Source of the DNA: an uncultured Sphingobium sp.
Lineage (GTDB): Bacteria > Pseudomonadota > Alphaproteobacteria > Sphingomonadales > Sphingomonadaceae
NCBI GenBank assembly: GCA_946885845.1
Contig: CAMPHJ010000047.1
Span: 1-14,428 of the forward strand
Length of the DNA: 14,428 nucleotides
Direction of reading: 5' to 3'
Part shown: positions 1 through 7,965 of the stretch, piece after piece
How positions within the stretch are numbered: the first letter of the stretch is position 1
Layout of the letters: each line of letters starts with the position of its first letter
Translations under genes and position numbers: made by a program
The notes under the pieces: generated by a model
Seen by the model: the letters and a program-made list of their open reading frames with translations, nothing else
Databases searched by the model: none
What the model was told of the DNA's origin: nothing

Positions 1-1795
1 GCGCCAGCACCGGCAGCAGGCTGGGTACGATCATCTCCTTGATCGCGGCGCGCGTGACCAGATCCACCGTGCGGGCATAGTCGGGGCGCGATGTCCCTTC
101 CATGATGCCGCTATTGGTGGCGAACTGATCGCGCACATCCTTGACGACGTCGCCCGCCGCGCGGCCGACCGCCGTCAAACCCATCGCGCCGAACAGATAG
201 GGCAGCAGCGCGCCCAGCAGCAGGCCGACGATGACATAGGGGTTGGACAGGCTGAAATCGACCGGCTCGGTCAGGCCAAGAGCTGAATTATAATATTTCA
301 GATCCTCCGTATAAGCGCCGAACAGCACCAGCGCGGCCAGACCCGCCGATCCGATGGCATAACCCTTTGTGACCGCCTTGGTCGTGTTGCCCACCGCGTC
401 CAATGCGTCCGTCTTCCGGCGAACGCTGTCGTCGAGATGCGCCATTTCCGCGATCCCGCCTGCATTGTCGGTCACCGGGCCATAGGCGTCGAGCGCCACG
501 ACCATGCCTGCCAGTGCCAGCATGGCGGTCGCCGCAAAGGCGATGCCCATCAGCCCCGCGAGTTGATAGGAAAGGATGATGCCGACCACGATCACCAGCG
601 TCGGCAACGCCGTGGCCTCCAGGCTGACGGCCAGCCCCTGGATCACATTGGTGCCATGGCCGGTTTCCGAAGCACGGGCGATGCTGCGTACCGGGCGGTA
701 GTTGGTGCCGGTATAATATTCGGTGATCCAGACGATCAGGCCGGTGATGGCAAGTCCGACCATCATCGACCAGAATAGCTGCATCCCGGTATAGCCGCCC
801 ATCCCGTCGAGATCGGTGCCGAAGCGCGCGTCGATGTCGCCCAGCGTGAATGCCGTCGCGGCGTAAAGCGCCGGGATGGACAGGAGGGCGGTGGTCCAGA
901 AACCCTTGTAAAGAGCGCCCATGATCGATTGGCTGGAACCCAACCGGACCATATAGGTGCCGATGATCGATGTGACGATGCACACGCCGCCCACGATCAG
1001 CGGCAGCGCCATCAGCCGCTGCAGAAATTCATTGTCGACCCCGCTTACCAGCAGGGCGGTCAACACCATGGTCGCGCCGACCGTCACCACATAGGTTTCG
1101 AACAGGTCAGCCGCCATGCCGGCGCAGTCACCGACATTGTCCCCGACATTGTCGGCGATGACGGCCGGATTGCGTGGATCATCCTCTGGGATGCCTGCTT
1201 CCACCTTGCCGACCAGATCCGCGCCGACGTCGGCGGCCTTGGTGAAGATGCCGCCGCCCAGACGCGCGAAGATGGAAATCAGGCTGGCGCCAAAGGCCAG
1301 CGCGACAAGGCTGTCGATCACCAGCCGGTCATCGGGCGCATGGCCCGCAGGTCCGGTCAGATACCAGAAGAACAGGCTGATCGCGAGCAGGGCCAGCCCG
1401 GCGACCAGCATGCCGGTGATGGCACCCGCGCGAAACGCGACGGTCAGGCCGCTTTGCAGCGTGCCGCGCGCCGCTTCGGCTGTGCGCACATTGGCGCGCA
1501 CCGAAATGTTCATGCCGATAAAGCCGGCCGCGCCCGACAGGATCGCGCCGATCAGGAAGCCGATCGCCGACGTTGTCCCCAAAAAGATGAAGACAATAGC
1601 GGCGACAACCACCCCGACCACGCCGATGGTCATATATTGGCGGCTGAGATAAGCCTTTGCCCCTTCCTGGATCGCCCCCGCGATCGCTTGCATGCTATCG
1701 TTGCCGGCAGAGGCCGCCAGCACCTGACGACTGGTGAATAGTCCGTAGAGCAGGGCCAGCAGGCCGCACCCTATGGCGATGTAGACAATCTGCAT
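1..1795 (-). CDS. hppA: Membrane-bound proton-translocating pyrophosphatase, K+-independent type (3' end outside window)
   Basis: This is an integral membrane pump that hydrolyses pyrophosphate and moves H+ across the inner membrane. The open frame starts at the ATG whose complement ends at 1795 and runs off the left edge, giving 598 of the usual ~700 residues. The start follows a good ribosome site (GGGGAGAGG, about 7 nt upstream), and the N-terminus [11 protein letters not shown] is typical of the family. The substrate-binding loop is intact around residues 190-230 (DVGADLVGK, then [22 protein letters not shown], forward about 1120-1230). Near residues 468-478 the sequence reads [10 protein letters not shown]. 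Lys and Thr at the two signature positions mark the K+-independent subclass; K+-dependent enzymes have Ala and Gly there. Many hydrophobic segments agree with a multi-helix membrane protein. The gene lies downstream of thiL in the same direction but after 248 bp, so it may have its own promoter. Identity is sure; the ion is inferred from the family. Confidence 0.96.
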   Translation of the reverse strand, partial: MQIVYIAIGCGLLALLYGLFTSRQVLAASAGNDSMQAIAGAIQEGAKAYLSRQYMTIGVVGVVVAAIVFIFLGTTSAIGFLIGAILSGAAGFIGMNISVRANVRTAEAARGTLQSGLTVAFRAGAITGMLVAGLALLAISLFFWYLTGPAGHAPDDRLVIDSLVALAFGASLISIFARLGGGIFTKAADVGADLVGKVEAGIPEDDPRNPAVIADNVGDNVGDCAGMAADLFETYVVTVGATMVLTALLVSGVDNEFLQRLMALPLIVGGVCIVTSIIGTYMVRLGSSQSIMGALYKGFWTTALLSIPALYAATAFTLGDIDARFGTDLDGMGGYTGMQLFWSMMVGLAITGLIVWITEYYTGTNYRPVRSIARASETGHGTNVIQGLAVSLEATALPTLVIVVGIILSYQLAGLMGIAFAATAMLALAGMVVALDAYGPVTDNAGGIAEMAHLDDSVRRKTDALDAVGNTTKAVTKGYAIGSAGLAALVLFGAYTEDLKYYNSALGLTEPVDFSLSNPYVIVGLLLGALLPYLFGAMGLTAVGRAAGDVVKDVRDQFATNSGIMEGTSRPDYARTVDLVTRAAIKEMIVPSLLPVLA

Positions 1796-2043
1796 GGATA
1801 TTCCTCTCCCCCTGTTATCCCTGTCATCGGCCGCTCCGCAGGGAATGACGGGCGGACGAATGGCACAAGGGCGGGCGGCCGGGATTCATGCATCCGGCAT
1901 CGGGCACCGCGTCAATCAGCATCGCAGGGTCTCGCACATATGCGGTCCAACCGGCTGAGAATGGGATGCGGGCAAGCTACAGGGCAGACGCCGCGCGTCA
2001 AGCCGTTACGGAACTGATGCGAATCAAGGCGTTGGGTTGCGGC
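1796..2043 (-). other. Intergenic region between thiL and hppA (hppA leader/promoter region)
   Basis: This 248-bp stretch carries no convincing gene. Read on the minus strand, it holds the hppA ribosome site near its left end and two TTGACG hexamers (complement of 1910-1915 and of 1996-2001) that could be -35 elements. Neither has a good -10 partner: TAGCTT at a 16-nt spacing is the best for the second. A short perfect hairpin, GACGC-CGC-GCGTC (1987-1999), lies soon after the thiL stop but lacks a T-run, so it is not a clear terminator. A promoter for hppA is likely by position but is not shown by the sequence. Confidence 0.4.
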
Positions 2044-2958
2044 TCATCCATGTTCCCAACCAAGCCGCGCGGGCAGCGGCATGACGACGCCATCAATGCG
2101 AAGCGTCAGGCCGGACCCCGCCGCGAACGTTCCGACACGCAAGGCACGCACTGGCGGCGTGGCCCCGGCGGGGAGCGCGAACAGCAGCTCATAGTCGTCG
2201 CCAGCGCTGGCGGCGGCGACCTGAACGGCGGTGCTGGCCCCGCGCGCCGCCTCCAACGCGGGGGAAAGGGGGATGTGGTCGATGGTCAAGGCCAGGCCGC
2301 TGGCATCGGCCATCCGGGCCGCGTCGATCAGCAGCCCGTCGGAAACGTCCATCATGGCGTGGACCTGCGGAGCCAGCAGCGCGCCTTCGGCAAGGCGCGG
2401 GCGCGGACGGCGAAAGGCATCGACCAGCGGCCCCGTGGCGGTGGGATCGGCGCGCAGCAAGTCCAAGCCGACGCCCGCATCGCCGACGGGACCCGTCAGG
2501 TAAAGCCGATCGCCCGCCTTCGCTCCGTCGCGTGCGGGTATGGCGGCGGTCGCTTCGCCGATGGCCGTCAGGCTGTAGCTGCGTGCGTTCCCTTTGGGCA
2601 TCTGCACCGTATCGCCGCCGATCAGCGGCATGGCATGGCGGCTGAGCGCCTCCCCCAACCCTTGTAGAAAGGCTGCGTCCCACGCATCGTCGCCGGACAG
2701 GGCATAGTTGAGCAGGCAGCCCACTGGCCTGGCCCCCTTCGCCGCCAGGTCGGACAGGTTCACCGCCGCCAGTTTCCAGCCGATGTCGGCGGGCGGATCG
2801 GTGGCAAGATAATGCACCCCCTCCACCATTGTATCGCTGGTCAGGATCAGGGGACCGCCACCGATTTCCAGCACCGCCACATCGTCCTGCAATCCACGGG
2901 CGGCGGGATCGTTCGCCAGCAGGCGAAGCAGGGTAAGGAAACGGGATTCAGCAGACAT
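2044..2958 (-). CDS. thiL: Thiamine-monophosphate kinase
   Basis: ThiL phosphorylates thiamine monophosphate to thiamine diphosphate, the active cofactor, using ATP in the cytoplasm. The 304-residue product has the family motifs in order: DD of the Mg/ATP site (residues 25-26), DTMVEGVH (42-49), NLSDLAAKGA (67-76), GGDT (114-117), DVSDGL (204-209) and GDDYELLF (253-260). I chose the ATG at 2958 (MSAESRFL) because it matches the usual ThiL N-terminus and has GGGG 6 nt upstream. A TTG at 2979 and ATGs at 2973 and 2970 are in frame but less well placed. The gene follows nusB after 73 bp, a pairing common in alphaproteobacteria. That gap contains a small hairpin, TCCGC-CTTT-GCGGA (2991-3004), with no T-run. 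Length and motifs are normal. Confidence 0.96.
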   Translation of the reverse strand: MSAESRFLTLLRLLANDPAARGLQDDVAVLEIGGGPLILTSDTMVEGVHYLATDPPADIGWKLAAVNLSDLAAKGARPVGCLLNYALSGDDAWDAAFLQGLGEALSRHAMPLIGGDTVQMPKGNARSYSLTAIGEATAAIPARDGAKAGDRLYLTGPVGDAGVGLDLLRADPTATGPLVDAFRRPRPRLAEGALLAPQVHAMMDVSDGLLIDAARMADASGLALTIDHIPLSPALEAARGASTAVQVAAASAGDDYELLFALPAGATPPVRALRVGTFAAGSGLTLRIDGVVMPLPARLGWEHG

Positions 2959-3031
2959 GGCAGACCCCATCATCTTCAAAGCGCCGCGCTTCCGCCTTTG
3001 CGGAGGCAGGTCGCGTCAGGAAGCGATGCTC

Positions 3032-3478
3032 CTACTTCCGCACGTCCTTTGCAACGGCATCGAGCAGTCCATTGACGAAGCCCGCCTCGCGCTTGTCGTA
3101 AAAGGCGTGGGCGACATCGACATATTCGCTGATGACGGTGGGGGTGGGCACATCGGGCCGGGCGATCAGTTCATAGCTTCCCGCGCGCAAGATCTGCCGC
3201 ATCGGCTTGTCCAGCCTTTCCAGGCTCCAGCCCTGCGACAGGCGCACCTTCACCAGGCCGTCAATCTCTTCCCGCCGCTTGTCCACGCCGATGACGAGGT
3301 CGTCGAAGAAACTTTCCTCTGCTTCGGCATAGGTCACGTCTTCGATCGTCGCGCCCAGCCTGTGCTGATGGAATTCATGGAGCAGGACGCGGATCGGCGT
3401 GCCTTCCATCTCCAGCTGGTAGAGCGCCTGAACTGCGGCAAGGCGCGCAGCGGAGCGGGATTTGGAGCGTTCGTTCAT
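3032..3478 (-). CDS. nusB: Transcription antitermination factor NusB
   Basis: NusB is a small, all-helical RNA-binding protein. With NusE (S10) it binds boxA RNA and supports antitermination during rRNA transcription. The 148-residue product has the expected basic start with RSAARLAAVQALYQ, the central FFDDLVIGV region, and the C-terminal features LRAGSYEL, VISEYVDVAHAF and GFVNGLLDAVAK. The start MNERSKSRS has GGA about 7 nt upstream. It lies between hisD (91 bp upstream in the transcript, with the REP-like pair in the gap) and thiL (73 bp downstream). In many alphaproteobacteria nusB follows ribH (lumazine synthase); here it follows histidine genes instead. Nothing is missing or broken. Confidence 0.96.
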   Translation of the reverse strand: MNERSKSRSAARLAAVQALYQLEMEGTPIRVLLHEFHQHRLGATIEDVTYAEAEESFFDDLVIGVDKRREEIDGLVKVRLSQGWSLERLDKPMRQILRAGSYELIARPDVPTPTVISEYVDVAHAFYDKREAGFVNGLLDAVAKDVRK

Positions 3479-3493
3479 CGGGATTCCATATAG

Positions 3494-3566
3494 CCGATCG
3501 GGCGGAGCCTGTCGAAGCCCAGTCCTTCTTGAAAATGCAGCCCTTCGACAAGCGCAGGGCGAACGG
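3494..3566. repeat. REP-like inverted pair (REPIN-like element) in the hisD-nusB gap
   Basis: Two 27-nt imperfect inverted copies, 3494-3520 and the complement of 3540-3566, are separated by 19 nt and match at 19 of 27 positions. Both share the core C(C/T)TGTCGAAG. Each copy can also form its own short stem: GGGC (3500-3503) with GCCC (3517-3520) in the left copy, and GCCC (3540-3543) with GGGC (3557-3560) in the right copy. When the copies are aligned, the stem bases have swapped sides (GGGC/GCCC against GCCC/GGGC), so pairing is kept while the sequence changes. From memory, GTCGAAG-core repeats of this sort with variable 4-nt stems are common between genes in sphingomonads and some other proteobacteria. 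The right copy ends 3 nt before the hisD stop codon. In the hisGD-nusB mRNA the pair would fold as one long hairpin. Confidence 0.75.
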
Positions 3567-3569
3567 AAG

Positions 3570-4859
3570 TTATTTGAGCCGCAATGCCACCGACGCGGCG
3601 TGCGCTGGAAGCCCCTCTGCCTCCGCCAGCGCGACCGCAGCCGGGCCGATCGCTCCCATTGCCGCCTTGTCCAGACTCAGAAAGCTGGTCCGCTTCATGA
3701 AATCGAGCACGGACAGGCCGGATGAGAAACGAGCGCGGCGGCCAGTGGGCAGAACATGGTTCGGACCGGCGACATAATCGCCCACCGCTTCGGGCGTCAT
3801 GCGCCCCAGAAAGACCGAACCGGCGTGCCGCACCTGTTTGAACAGGGCTTCGGGGTCATCGACGGCAAGTTCTAGATGCTCCGCTGCCAGGCGATTGACC
3901 AGCGGCATGGCCTCTTCAAAGTCACGGACCAGGACGATCGCACCATTGTTCGCCCAGCTGGTGGCGGCAACGGCCTGCGTCGAAAGTAGCGGCAGCCGCT
4001 GGTCGACTGCTCTGGCGACCGCATCTGCGAAGTCGGCGTCATCGGTAAACAGGATCGACTGGCTGGTCGGGTCATGTTCCGACTGGCTGAGCAGGTCGGC
4101 GGCGATCCAGGCGGGGTCATTCTTCGCGTCGGCCACCACCACGATTTCGGACGGGCCAGCCACCATGTCTATGCCCACCACGCCATAAAGCTGCCGCTTC
4201 GCCTCGGCCACCCACGCGTTGCCCGGACCTGTGATGACATCGACCGGCTTGATGGTGTCCGTGCCATAGGCGAGCGCAGCCACGGCTTGCGCGCCGCCGA
4301 CGCGCCAGATTTCTTCGACCCCGGCGATGCTGGCCGCAGCCAGGACCATCGGGTTGATGTCGCCATTGGGGGTCGGCGTCACCATCGCGATGCGTGAAAC
4401 ACCGGCCACTTTGGCGGGGATGGCGTTCATCAGCAGCGAACTGGGATATGCGGCGCGGCCGCCGGGTACATACAGCCCCGCCGCATCGACTGGCCGCCAG
4501 CGTGCGCCCAGACGAACGCCAACCGCATCGACTTCGTCGCTGTCCTGCGGCCTTTGCTTTTCGTGATAGGCGGTGATCCGGGCTGCCGCGAGTTCCAGCG
4601 CGTCGCGCAATTCGGTCGAAATATTGTCAAGCGCGGCGCGGCATTCGCCGGCGCTCACCGTCCAACCGCTTGCATTCAGGTCATGGCGGTCAAAGCGACT
4701 GGTATAGTCCGCCAGCGCCACGTCCCCTTCGGCACGGATGCGCTTCAAAATCGCCGTGACATCGCGCGACACATCTTCATCCGTTTCCCGTCGGGCATCG
4801 ACCAAAGCGGTGAAGGCGGCGGCGAAATCGGCGGCGCGGCTGTCCAGCCTAAGCGGCAT
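3570..4859 (-). CDS. hisD: Histidinol dehydrogenase
   Basis: HisD carries out the last two steps of histidine synthesis, oxidising L-histidinol to L-histidine with two NAD+ in the cytoplasm, and it uses zinc. The 429-residue product has normal length. The zinc ligands can be placed at Gln259 and His262 (in SQSEHD), Asp361 (GDYVAGPNH) and His420. The catalytic pair is Glu327-His328 (AAEHLEL). Other family marks are [12 protein letters not shown] (211-222) and [12 protein letters not shown] (233-244). Its ATG lies inside the end of hisG, and the two genes overlap by 11 bp, which suggests translational coupling. The C-terminus ends next to the REP-like pair. All key residues are present. Confidence 0.98.
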   Translation of the reverse strand: MPLRLDSRAADFAAAFTALVDARRETDEDVSRDVTAILKRIRAEGDVALADYTSRFDRHDLNASGWTVSAGECRAALDNISTELRDALELAAARITAYHEKQRPQDSDEVDAVGVRLGARWRPVDAAGLYVPGGRAAYPSSLLMNAIPAKVAGVSRIAMVTPTPNGDINPMVLAAASIAGVEEIWRVGGAQAVAALAYGTDTIKPVDVITGPGNAWVAEAKRQLYGVVGIDMVAGPSEIVVVADAKNDPAWIAADLLSQSEHDPTSQSILFTDDADFADAVARAVDQRLPLLSTQAVAATSWANNGAIVLVRDFEEAMPLVNRLAAEHLELAVDDPEALFKQVRHAGSVFLGRMTPEAVGDYVAGPNHVLPTGRRARFSSGLSVLDFMKRTSFLSLDKAAMGAIGPAAVALAEAEGLPAHAASVALRLK

Positions 4860-5511
4860 CCTTGCCTCCCACAGCCTTGCGGAAAGCTTCCACCAGCGGC
4901 GTAAGATCTGCCGATCGCATCTTGAAGGCTGCGCGGTTAACGATCAGCCGCGCGGAGACCGGCATGATGACATGCGTCTCAACCAGGCCATTGGCCTTCA
5001 GCGTCGCGCCCGACGACACCAGATCGACGATGCGCCGCGACAGGCCTAGCGAAGGCGCCAGTTCCATTGCGCCGTTCAGCTTCACGCATTCGGCCTGGAT
5101 GCCCCGCGCTTCATAATATTTGCGCGTAAGGTAAGGATATTTGGTGGCGACCCGGACATGGCTCATCGCCGCCTCATCCTCGTCCGAAAGGCCTACTGGC
5201 TCTGCGATGGACAGGCGGCAGTGACCGATGTCGAGGTCGACCGGCGCATAAAGTTCGGAATAATCGAACTCTTCCACCACATCCGATCCGACAATGCCGA
5301 TCTGCGCCGCGCCATGCGCGACGAAAGTGGCGACGTCGAAGGCGCGGACCCGGATGATGAAGATGTCTGGCCGGTTCGTCGCGAACCGCAGCGCCCGGCT
5401 CTTCTTGTCGTGAAACTCCGCCTCCGGCTCGATACCCGCACGCGCGAGCATCGGCAGCGCTTCATCCAGAATGCGGCCCTTGGGAATGGCGAAGGTGATA
5501 GGACGAGTCAT
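4849..5511 (-). CDS. hisG: ATP phosphoribosyltransferase, short form (catalytic subunit)
   Basis: HisG performs the first, committed step of histidine synthesis, joining ATP and PRPP to give phosphoribosyl-ATP. The 220-residue product begins [18 protein letters not shown], followed by [17 protein letters not shown] and the family-typical loop [15 protein letters not shown]. It has only the two catalytic lobes and lacks the ~80-residue C-terminal regulatory domain of long-form HisG. Short forms work in a complex with HisZ, a HisRS-like regulatory subunit, which is not encoded in this window and is expected elsewhere. The ribosome site is weak (AAGG about 12 nt upstream). It follows mnmA after 41 bp and overlaps hisD by 11 bp. 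Confidence 0.97.
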   Translation of the reverse strand: MTRPITFAIPKGRILDEALPMLARAGIEPEAEFHDKKSRALRFATNRPDIFIIRVRAFDVATFVAHGAAQIGIVGSDVVEEFDYSELYAPVDLDIGHCRLSIAEPVGLSDEDEAAMSHVRVATKYPYLTRKYYEARGIQAECVKLNGAMELAPSLGLSRRIVDLVSSGATLKANGLVETHVIMPVSARLIVNRAAFKMRSADLTPLVEAFRKAVGGKDAA

Positions 5512-5552
5512 GACCGGCGGGCCTTACCGGCGCGCGCCGCAAAGGACAAGGA

Positions 5553-6659
5553 TCATGCAGGCAGCGCCATGGCCGCGTGCGTTTCAGCGATCCAGCCGCC
5601 GCCCAGCACGCGTTCGCCAGCATAAAGCACTGCCGCCTGCCCCGGCGCGACCCCATATTCGGGCGCGTCGAAAACCAGGCGGTCGCCGTCCAGCCGCGCG
5701 GGCACTGGCTTTGCCATCGACCGGACCTTTGCGGACAGCGGCCCGGAAAAATCCCCGCCCAGCCAGTTGATGCCGTCAAGGCGCGCCGACGATACCGCCA
5801 GCGCCGCTTTCGGCCCGACGATGACGCGGCGCCCTTTCGCATCCAGCCGCACGACATATAGCGGCTCGGCCTGTCCGCCGATCTCCAGCCCCTTGCGCTG
5901 GCCTACCGTATAATGGATCAGCCCCTTGTGCGTGCCCAGCAGGCGACCATCGACATGAACGATGTCGCCATTTTCGTCAGCATCGGGACGCAGCTTGCGC
6001 ACGATTTTCGCATAGTCGCCGTCGGGCACGAAGCAGATATCCTGGCTGTCCGGCTTTAACGCAACGGCTAGACCAAGTTCGGAAGCGATTTCGCGGACCT
6101 GCGGTTTGGGTAGCCCGCCCAAGGGAAAGCGTAGATAATCAAGCTGTTCCTGAGTGGTGGCGAACAGGAAATAGCTCTGGTCACGTGCTGGATCGGCGGC
6201 GCGGTGAAGCTCCGCGCCCTGCGCGCCATCAAAGCGGCGGACATAATGGCCGGTGGCCAGGCAATCCGCGCCCAGATCGCGGGCGATCTGGAACAAGTCG
6301 GTGAACTTCACCCCCATATTGCATTTGACGCAGGGAATGGGTGTGCGGCCCGCCATATATTCATCGGCAAAGTCAGCGATCACGGAATCGCGGAAACGGC
6401 TTTCATAATCGAAGACATAATGCGCGATACCGATGCGGTCCGCGACCGCGCGGGCGTCGCGGATATCCTGGCCCGCGCAGCAACTGCCTGTCCGGCCCAC
6501 GGCTGCGCCGTGATCATAGAGCTGAAGCGTGACACCGATGGTTTCCGCCCCGGTGCGGGCGGCCAAGGCCGCGACGACGCTCGAATCGACGCCGCCCGAC
6601 ATGGCAACGACAATCCGCCGCTGTGAAAGCGGCTCTGACAGTTGGAACTGGGGCTGCAT
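5553..6659 (-). CDS. mnmA: tRNA-specific 2-thiouridylase MnmA
   Basis: MnmA (TrmU) places sulfur at C2 of the wobble uridine in tRNA for Lys, Glu and Gln, using ATP to activate the base and a relayed persulfide. The 368-residue product has the PP-loop SGGVDSS at residues 21-27, the CVKCN motif with Cys110 and Cys113 (Cys113 likely aligns with the first catalytic Cys), and the second catalytic Cys209 in [18 protein letters not shown] and DQSYFLF are also typical. The ATG at 6659 has no clear Shine-Dalgarno sequence, but the N-terminus is of the usual sphingomonad kind, with a short extension before [10 protein letters not shown]. It is the first gene of the minus-strand run and is divergent from the small ORF at 6782. 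No convincing promoter was found in the 122-bp gap. Confidence 0.97.
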   Translation of the reverse strand: MQPQFQLSEPLSQRRIVVAMSGGVDSSVVAALAARTGAETIGVTLQLYDHGAAVGRTGSCCAGQDIRDARAVADRIGIAHYVFDYESRFRDSVIADFADEYMAGRTPIPCVKCNMGVKFTDLFQIARDLGADCLATGHYVRRFDGAQGAELHRAADPARDQSYFLFATTQEQLDYLRFPLGGLPKPQVREIASELGLAVALKPDSQDICFVPDGDYAKIVRKLRPDADENGDIVHVDGRLLGTHKGLIHYTVGQRKGLEIGGQAEPLYVVRLDAKGRRVIVGPKAALAVSSARLDGINWLGGDFSGPLSAKVRSMAKPVPARLDGDRLVFDAPEYGVAPGQAAVLYAGERVLGGGWIAETHAAMALPA

Positions 6660-6781
6660 GAACGCGCATATAGGCGTGCGCGCGCCAGCATTCCAGCGGG
6701 ATTCCGACCGCTCGCCGGTTCAGGCCGGAATGGCAGGTCGAGTTTACCGGACTTTATCCTTTCGCGACTACACATAACGCC

Positions 6782-7078
6782 ATGGATTTGAGCTTCATCC
6801 GGGCAGGCGGCCTGAAACCCGCTTATGCCAGACCGGTCGGCAGGCCGCATGCGCCTGTCTGGCCGATATTGCGTGCTGCGTCAGCGGCGGCGCAGGCGGC
6901 AAGCCCGACCGCGCAGGCGGTCGCCGTCGTCCTGCGGGGGCAGGAAAAGCCGGGCGACTGGATCCAGGAACTGGCCGAAATCTTCGCGCCCCGTTCCAGC
7001 GGAATGATCGACACCGCGCGGGGGATGGGGAGTTTCAACCCGTTGATCGCAGAGCATTTAAGAGTGGGACAAGGATGA
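6782..7078 (+). CDS. Small hypothetical protein (98 aa), unrecognised
   Basis: I do not recognise this family. The frame encodes 98 residues: a short N-terminus (MDLSFIRAGGLKPAYARP), an Ala-rich stretch (about residues 32-50), then a more protein-like C-terminal half with GDWIQELAEIF and GMGSFNPLIAEHL. Codon third positions in the middle and latter part are strongly G/C, as in neighbouring real genes, which favours coding. Against it, there is no Shine-Dalgarno sequence before the ATG and no known domain. It sits divergent to mnmA and 107 bp before sciP on the same strand, so it could share transcription with sciP. No signal peptide or clear membrane helix is seen. It may be a conserved sphingomonad small protein or a chance frame. 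Confidence 0.5.
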   Translation: MDLSFIRAGGLKPAYARPVGRPHAPVWPILRAASAAAQAASPTAQAVAVVLRGQEKPGDWIQELAEIFAPRSSGMIDTARGMGSFNPLIAEHLRVGQG

Positions 7079-7135
7079 TGAAGGGGGCGTTTACCGTGGC
7101 GCTTTAGCCGATCTTCAGGGCTGACGCGCATACCG

Positions 7136-7175
7136 GTTGCCGCTGCTGAATTCGGCAACGCCAGTGCCGCTTTTT
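7136..7175 (+). promoter_or_regulatory. Attenuator-like alternative hairpins in the sciP leader
   Basis: Two hairpins share one strand and cannot form together. The first pairs GTTGCCG (7136-7142) with CGGCAAC (7153-7159), a 7-bp stem. The second pairs CGGCA (7153-7157) with TGCCG (7165-7169) and is followed at once by C and five T (7171-7175), like a short intrinsic terminator. The sciP ribosome site (GAGGG, 7176-7180) comes directly after the T-run. This is the layout of an antiterminator/terminator switch, but the terminator stem is only 5 bp and no ligand-binding domain or leader peptide is evident. It could equally be a weak terminator for an upstream transcript, or chance. Confidence 0.3.
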
Positions 7176-7185
7176 GAGGGTGAGA

Positions 7186-7485
7186 ATGATAGAAAATCAA
7201 AAAATTCGACCTGCACAGGTCGTCGGGCCGCTTGGAGAACCTCTGACGCTGGATAGCCTGCCGTCTGCGGATACGACTCGCTGGGTCGTGCGTCGCAAGG
7301 CCGAGGTAGTCGCTGCCGTGAATGGTGGCCTCTTGACCGTGGATGAAGCCTGCACACGCTATTCGCTGACGCTGGAGGAATTTGCCGGATGGCAGCGTGC
7401 GGTGGACCGTTCGGGCATGCACGGACTGCGCGTGACCCGGATCCAATATTACAAATCGCTCTACGAACGGCAGCAGAAATACTGA
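7186..7485 (+). CDS. sciP: CtrA inhibitor SciP (DUF1153 family)
   Basis: SciP is a small alphaproteobacterial regulator. In Caulobacter it binds the response regulator CtrA and blocks activation of CtrA-dependent promoters, contributing to cell-cycle control. The 99-residue product matches the family almost throughout: KIRPAQVVGPLGEPLTLDSL, TRWVVRRKAEVVAAVNGG, the helix-turn-helix-like region with LTLEEFAGWQRAVDRSG, and the ending LYERQQKY. I start at the ATG at 7186 (MIENQKIRP), preceded by GAGGG with a 5-nt gap; an in-frame TTG at 7174 would lie inside the T-run and is unlikely. The gene is followed by a strong intrinsic terminator, so it ends its own transcript. In sphingomonads CtrA mainly governs motility and related functions, so the role here may differ from Caulobacter (inference). 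Confidence 0.95.
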   Translation: MIENQKIRPAQVVGPLGEPLTLDSLPSADTTRWVVRRKAEVVAAVNGGLLTVDEACTRYSLTLEEFAGWQRAVDRSGMHGLRVTRIQYYKSLYERQQKY

Positions 7486-7526
7486 CCCGCTCCAGCGTCG
7501 CGCAGGGCGCGTCAAAGTGAAAAAAC

Positions 7527-7556
7527 AAGCCGCCGGACATGATCCGGCGGCTTTTT
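7527..7556 (+). terminator. Intrinsic terminator after sciP
   Basis: A perfect 11-bp stem (7527-7537 with 7543-7553) with a 5-nt loop runs into a T-run ending at 7555. It lies 42 nt after the sciP stop and separates sciP from the stress-type promoter at 7611. Confidence 0.93.
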
Positions 7557-7610
7557 CATATCGCGAGCCGCTGTTTTGCGGAATCGTTTCTCATCCAGAA
7601 ATAATTTTAC

Positions 7611-7635
7611 GGAACGCTAAGCCGACTTCTCCGTT
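7611..7635 (+). promoter_or_regulatory. EcfG-type (general stress response) promoter for the GlsB-family gene
   Basis: GGAAC (7611-7615), a 16-nt spacer and CGTT (7632-7635) give an exact match to the consensus recognised by the alphaproteobacterial general stress sigma factor EcfG. It points at the small membrane protein gene that starts 49 nt further on, behind a good ribosome site (AAGGAGAG, 7671-7678). The preceding sciP terminator isolates this unit. The sigma assignment rests on motif knowledge; no expression evidence is in the sequence. Confidence 0.75.
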
Positions 7636-7684
7636 GAACAGGACAGCCACCCGCTGGGGGCGCTTGGTGCAAGGAGAGTGTAAG

Positions 7685-7939
7685 ATGGGTATCATTTTGT
7701 GGCTTGTTGTGGGCGGCATTATCGGTTGGCTCGCCAGCATGGTGATGCGTACCGACGCGCAGCAGGGCATCTTGCTGAACATCGTCGTCGGCATCGTCGG
7801 GGCCTTCATTGGCGGCCTGATTTTCAGCGGCGGTTCTATCAACGACGGCCTGACGCTTTACAGCTTCCTGGTTTCCCTGGTGGGTGCCATCGTCCTGCTC
7901 GCCATCGTCAATCTGGTGCGTCGTGGGTCGATGCGCTAA
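7685..7939 (+). CDS. GlsB/YeaQ/YmgE family small membrane protein (stress-linked)
   Basis: This 84-residue protein is almost all membrane helix, with three hydrophobic segments at about residues 2-20, 28-48 and 58-77 and a basic tail (RRGSMR). Gly-rich patterns such as GGIIGWLAS and NIVVGIVGAFIGGLIF are typical of the transglycosylase-associated protein family. The biochemical role of that family is unknown; members are often induced by stress. The frame is open further upstream, but the ATG at 7685 follows AAGGAGAG by about 6 nt and begins the conserved domain, so it is the start. An EcfG-type promoter lies 50-74 nt upstream and a strong terminator follows. A second family member is encoded convergently at 8012-8260, and the two are clearly diverged. 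Confidence 0.9.
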   Translation: MGIILWLVVGGIIGWLASMVMRTDAQQGILLNIVVGIVGAFIGGLIFSGGSINDGLTLYSFLVSLVGAIVLLAIVNLVRRGSMR

Positions 7940-7965
7940 CTGATTGAGCCTTGCTGGCGGGTAAC

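Noticed and set aside
929..1741. A 270-aa plus-strand frame opposite hppA
   Set aside because: It is antisense to the pyrophosphatase, whose catalytic motifs are intact. The composition is that of a shadow frame.
2010..2033. GGAAC-N15-CGTT on the plus strand, resembling an EcfG promoter
   Set aside because: The spacer is one base short of the usual 16-17, and it points into the antisense strand of thiL with no plus-strand gene to serve.
1888..2667. A 259-aa plus-strand frame spanning the thiL-hppA gap and thiL
   Set aside because: Most of it is antisense to thiL, no domain is visible, and there is no ribosome site.
6823..7515. A 230-aa minus-strand frame covering the sciP region
   Set aside because: It runs antisense through the well-conserved sciP gene and has no recognisable domain; sciP is the real gene there.
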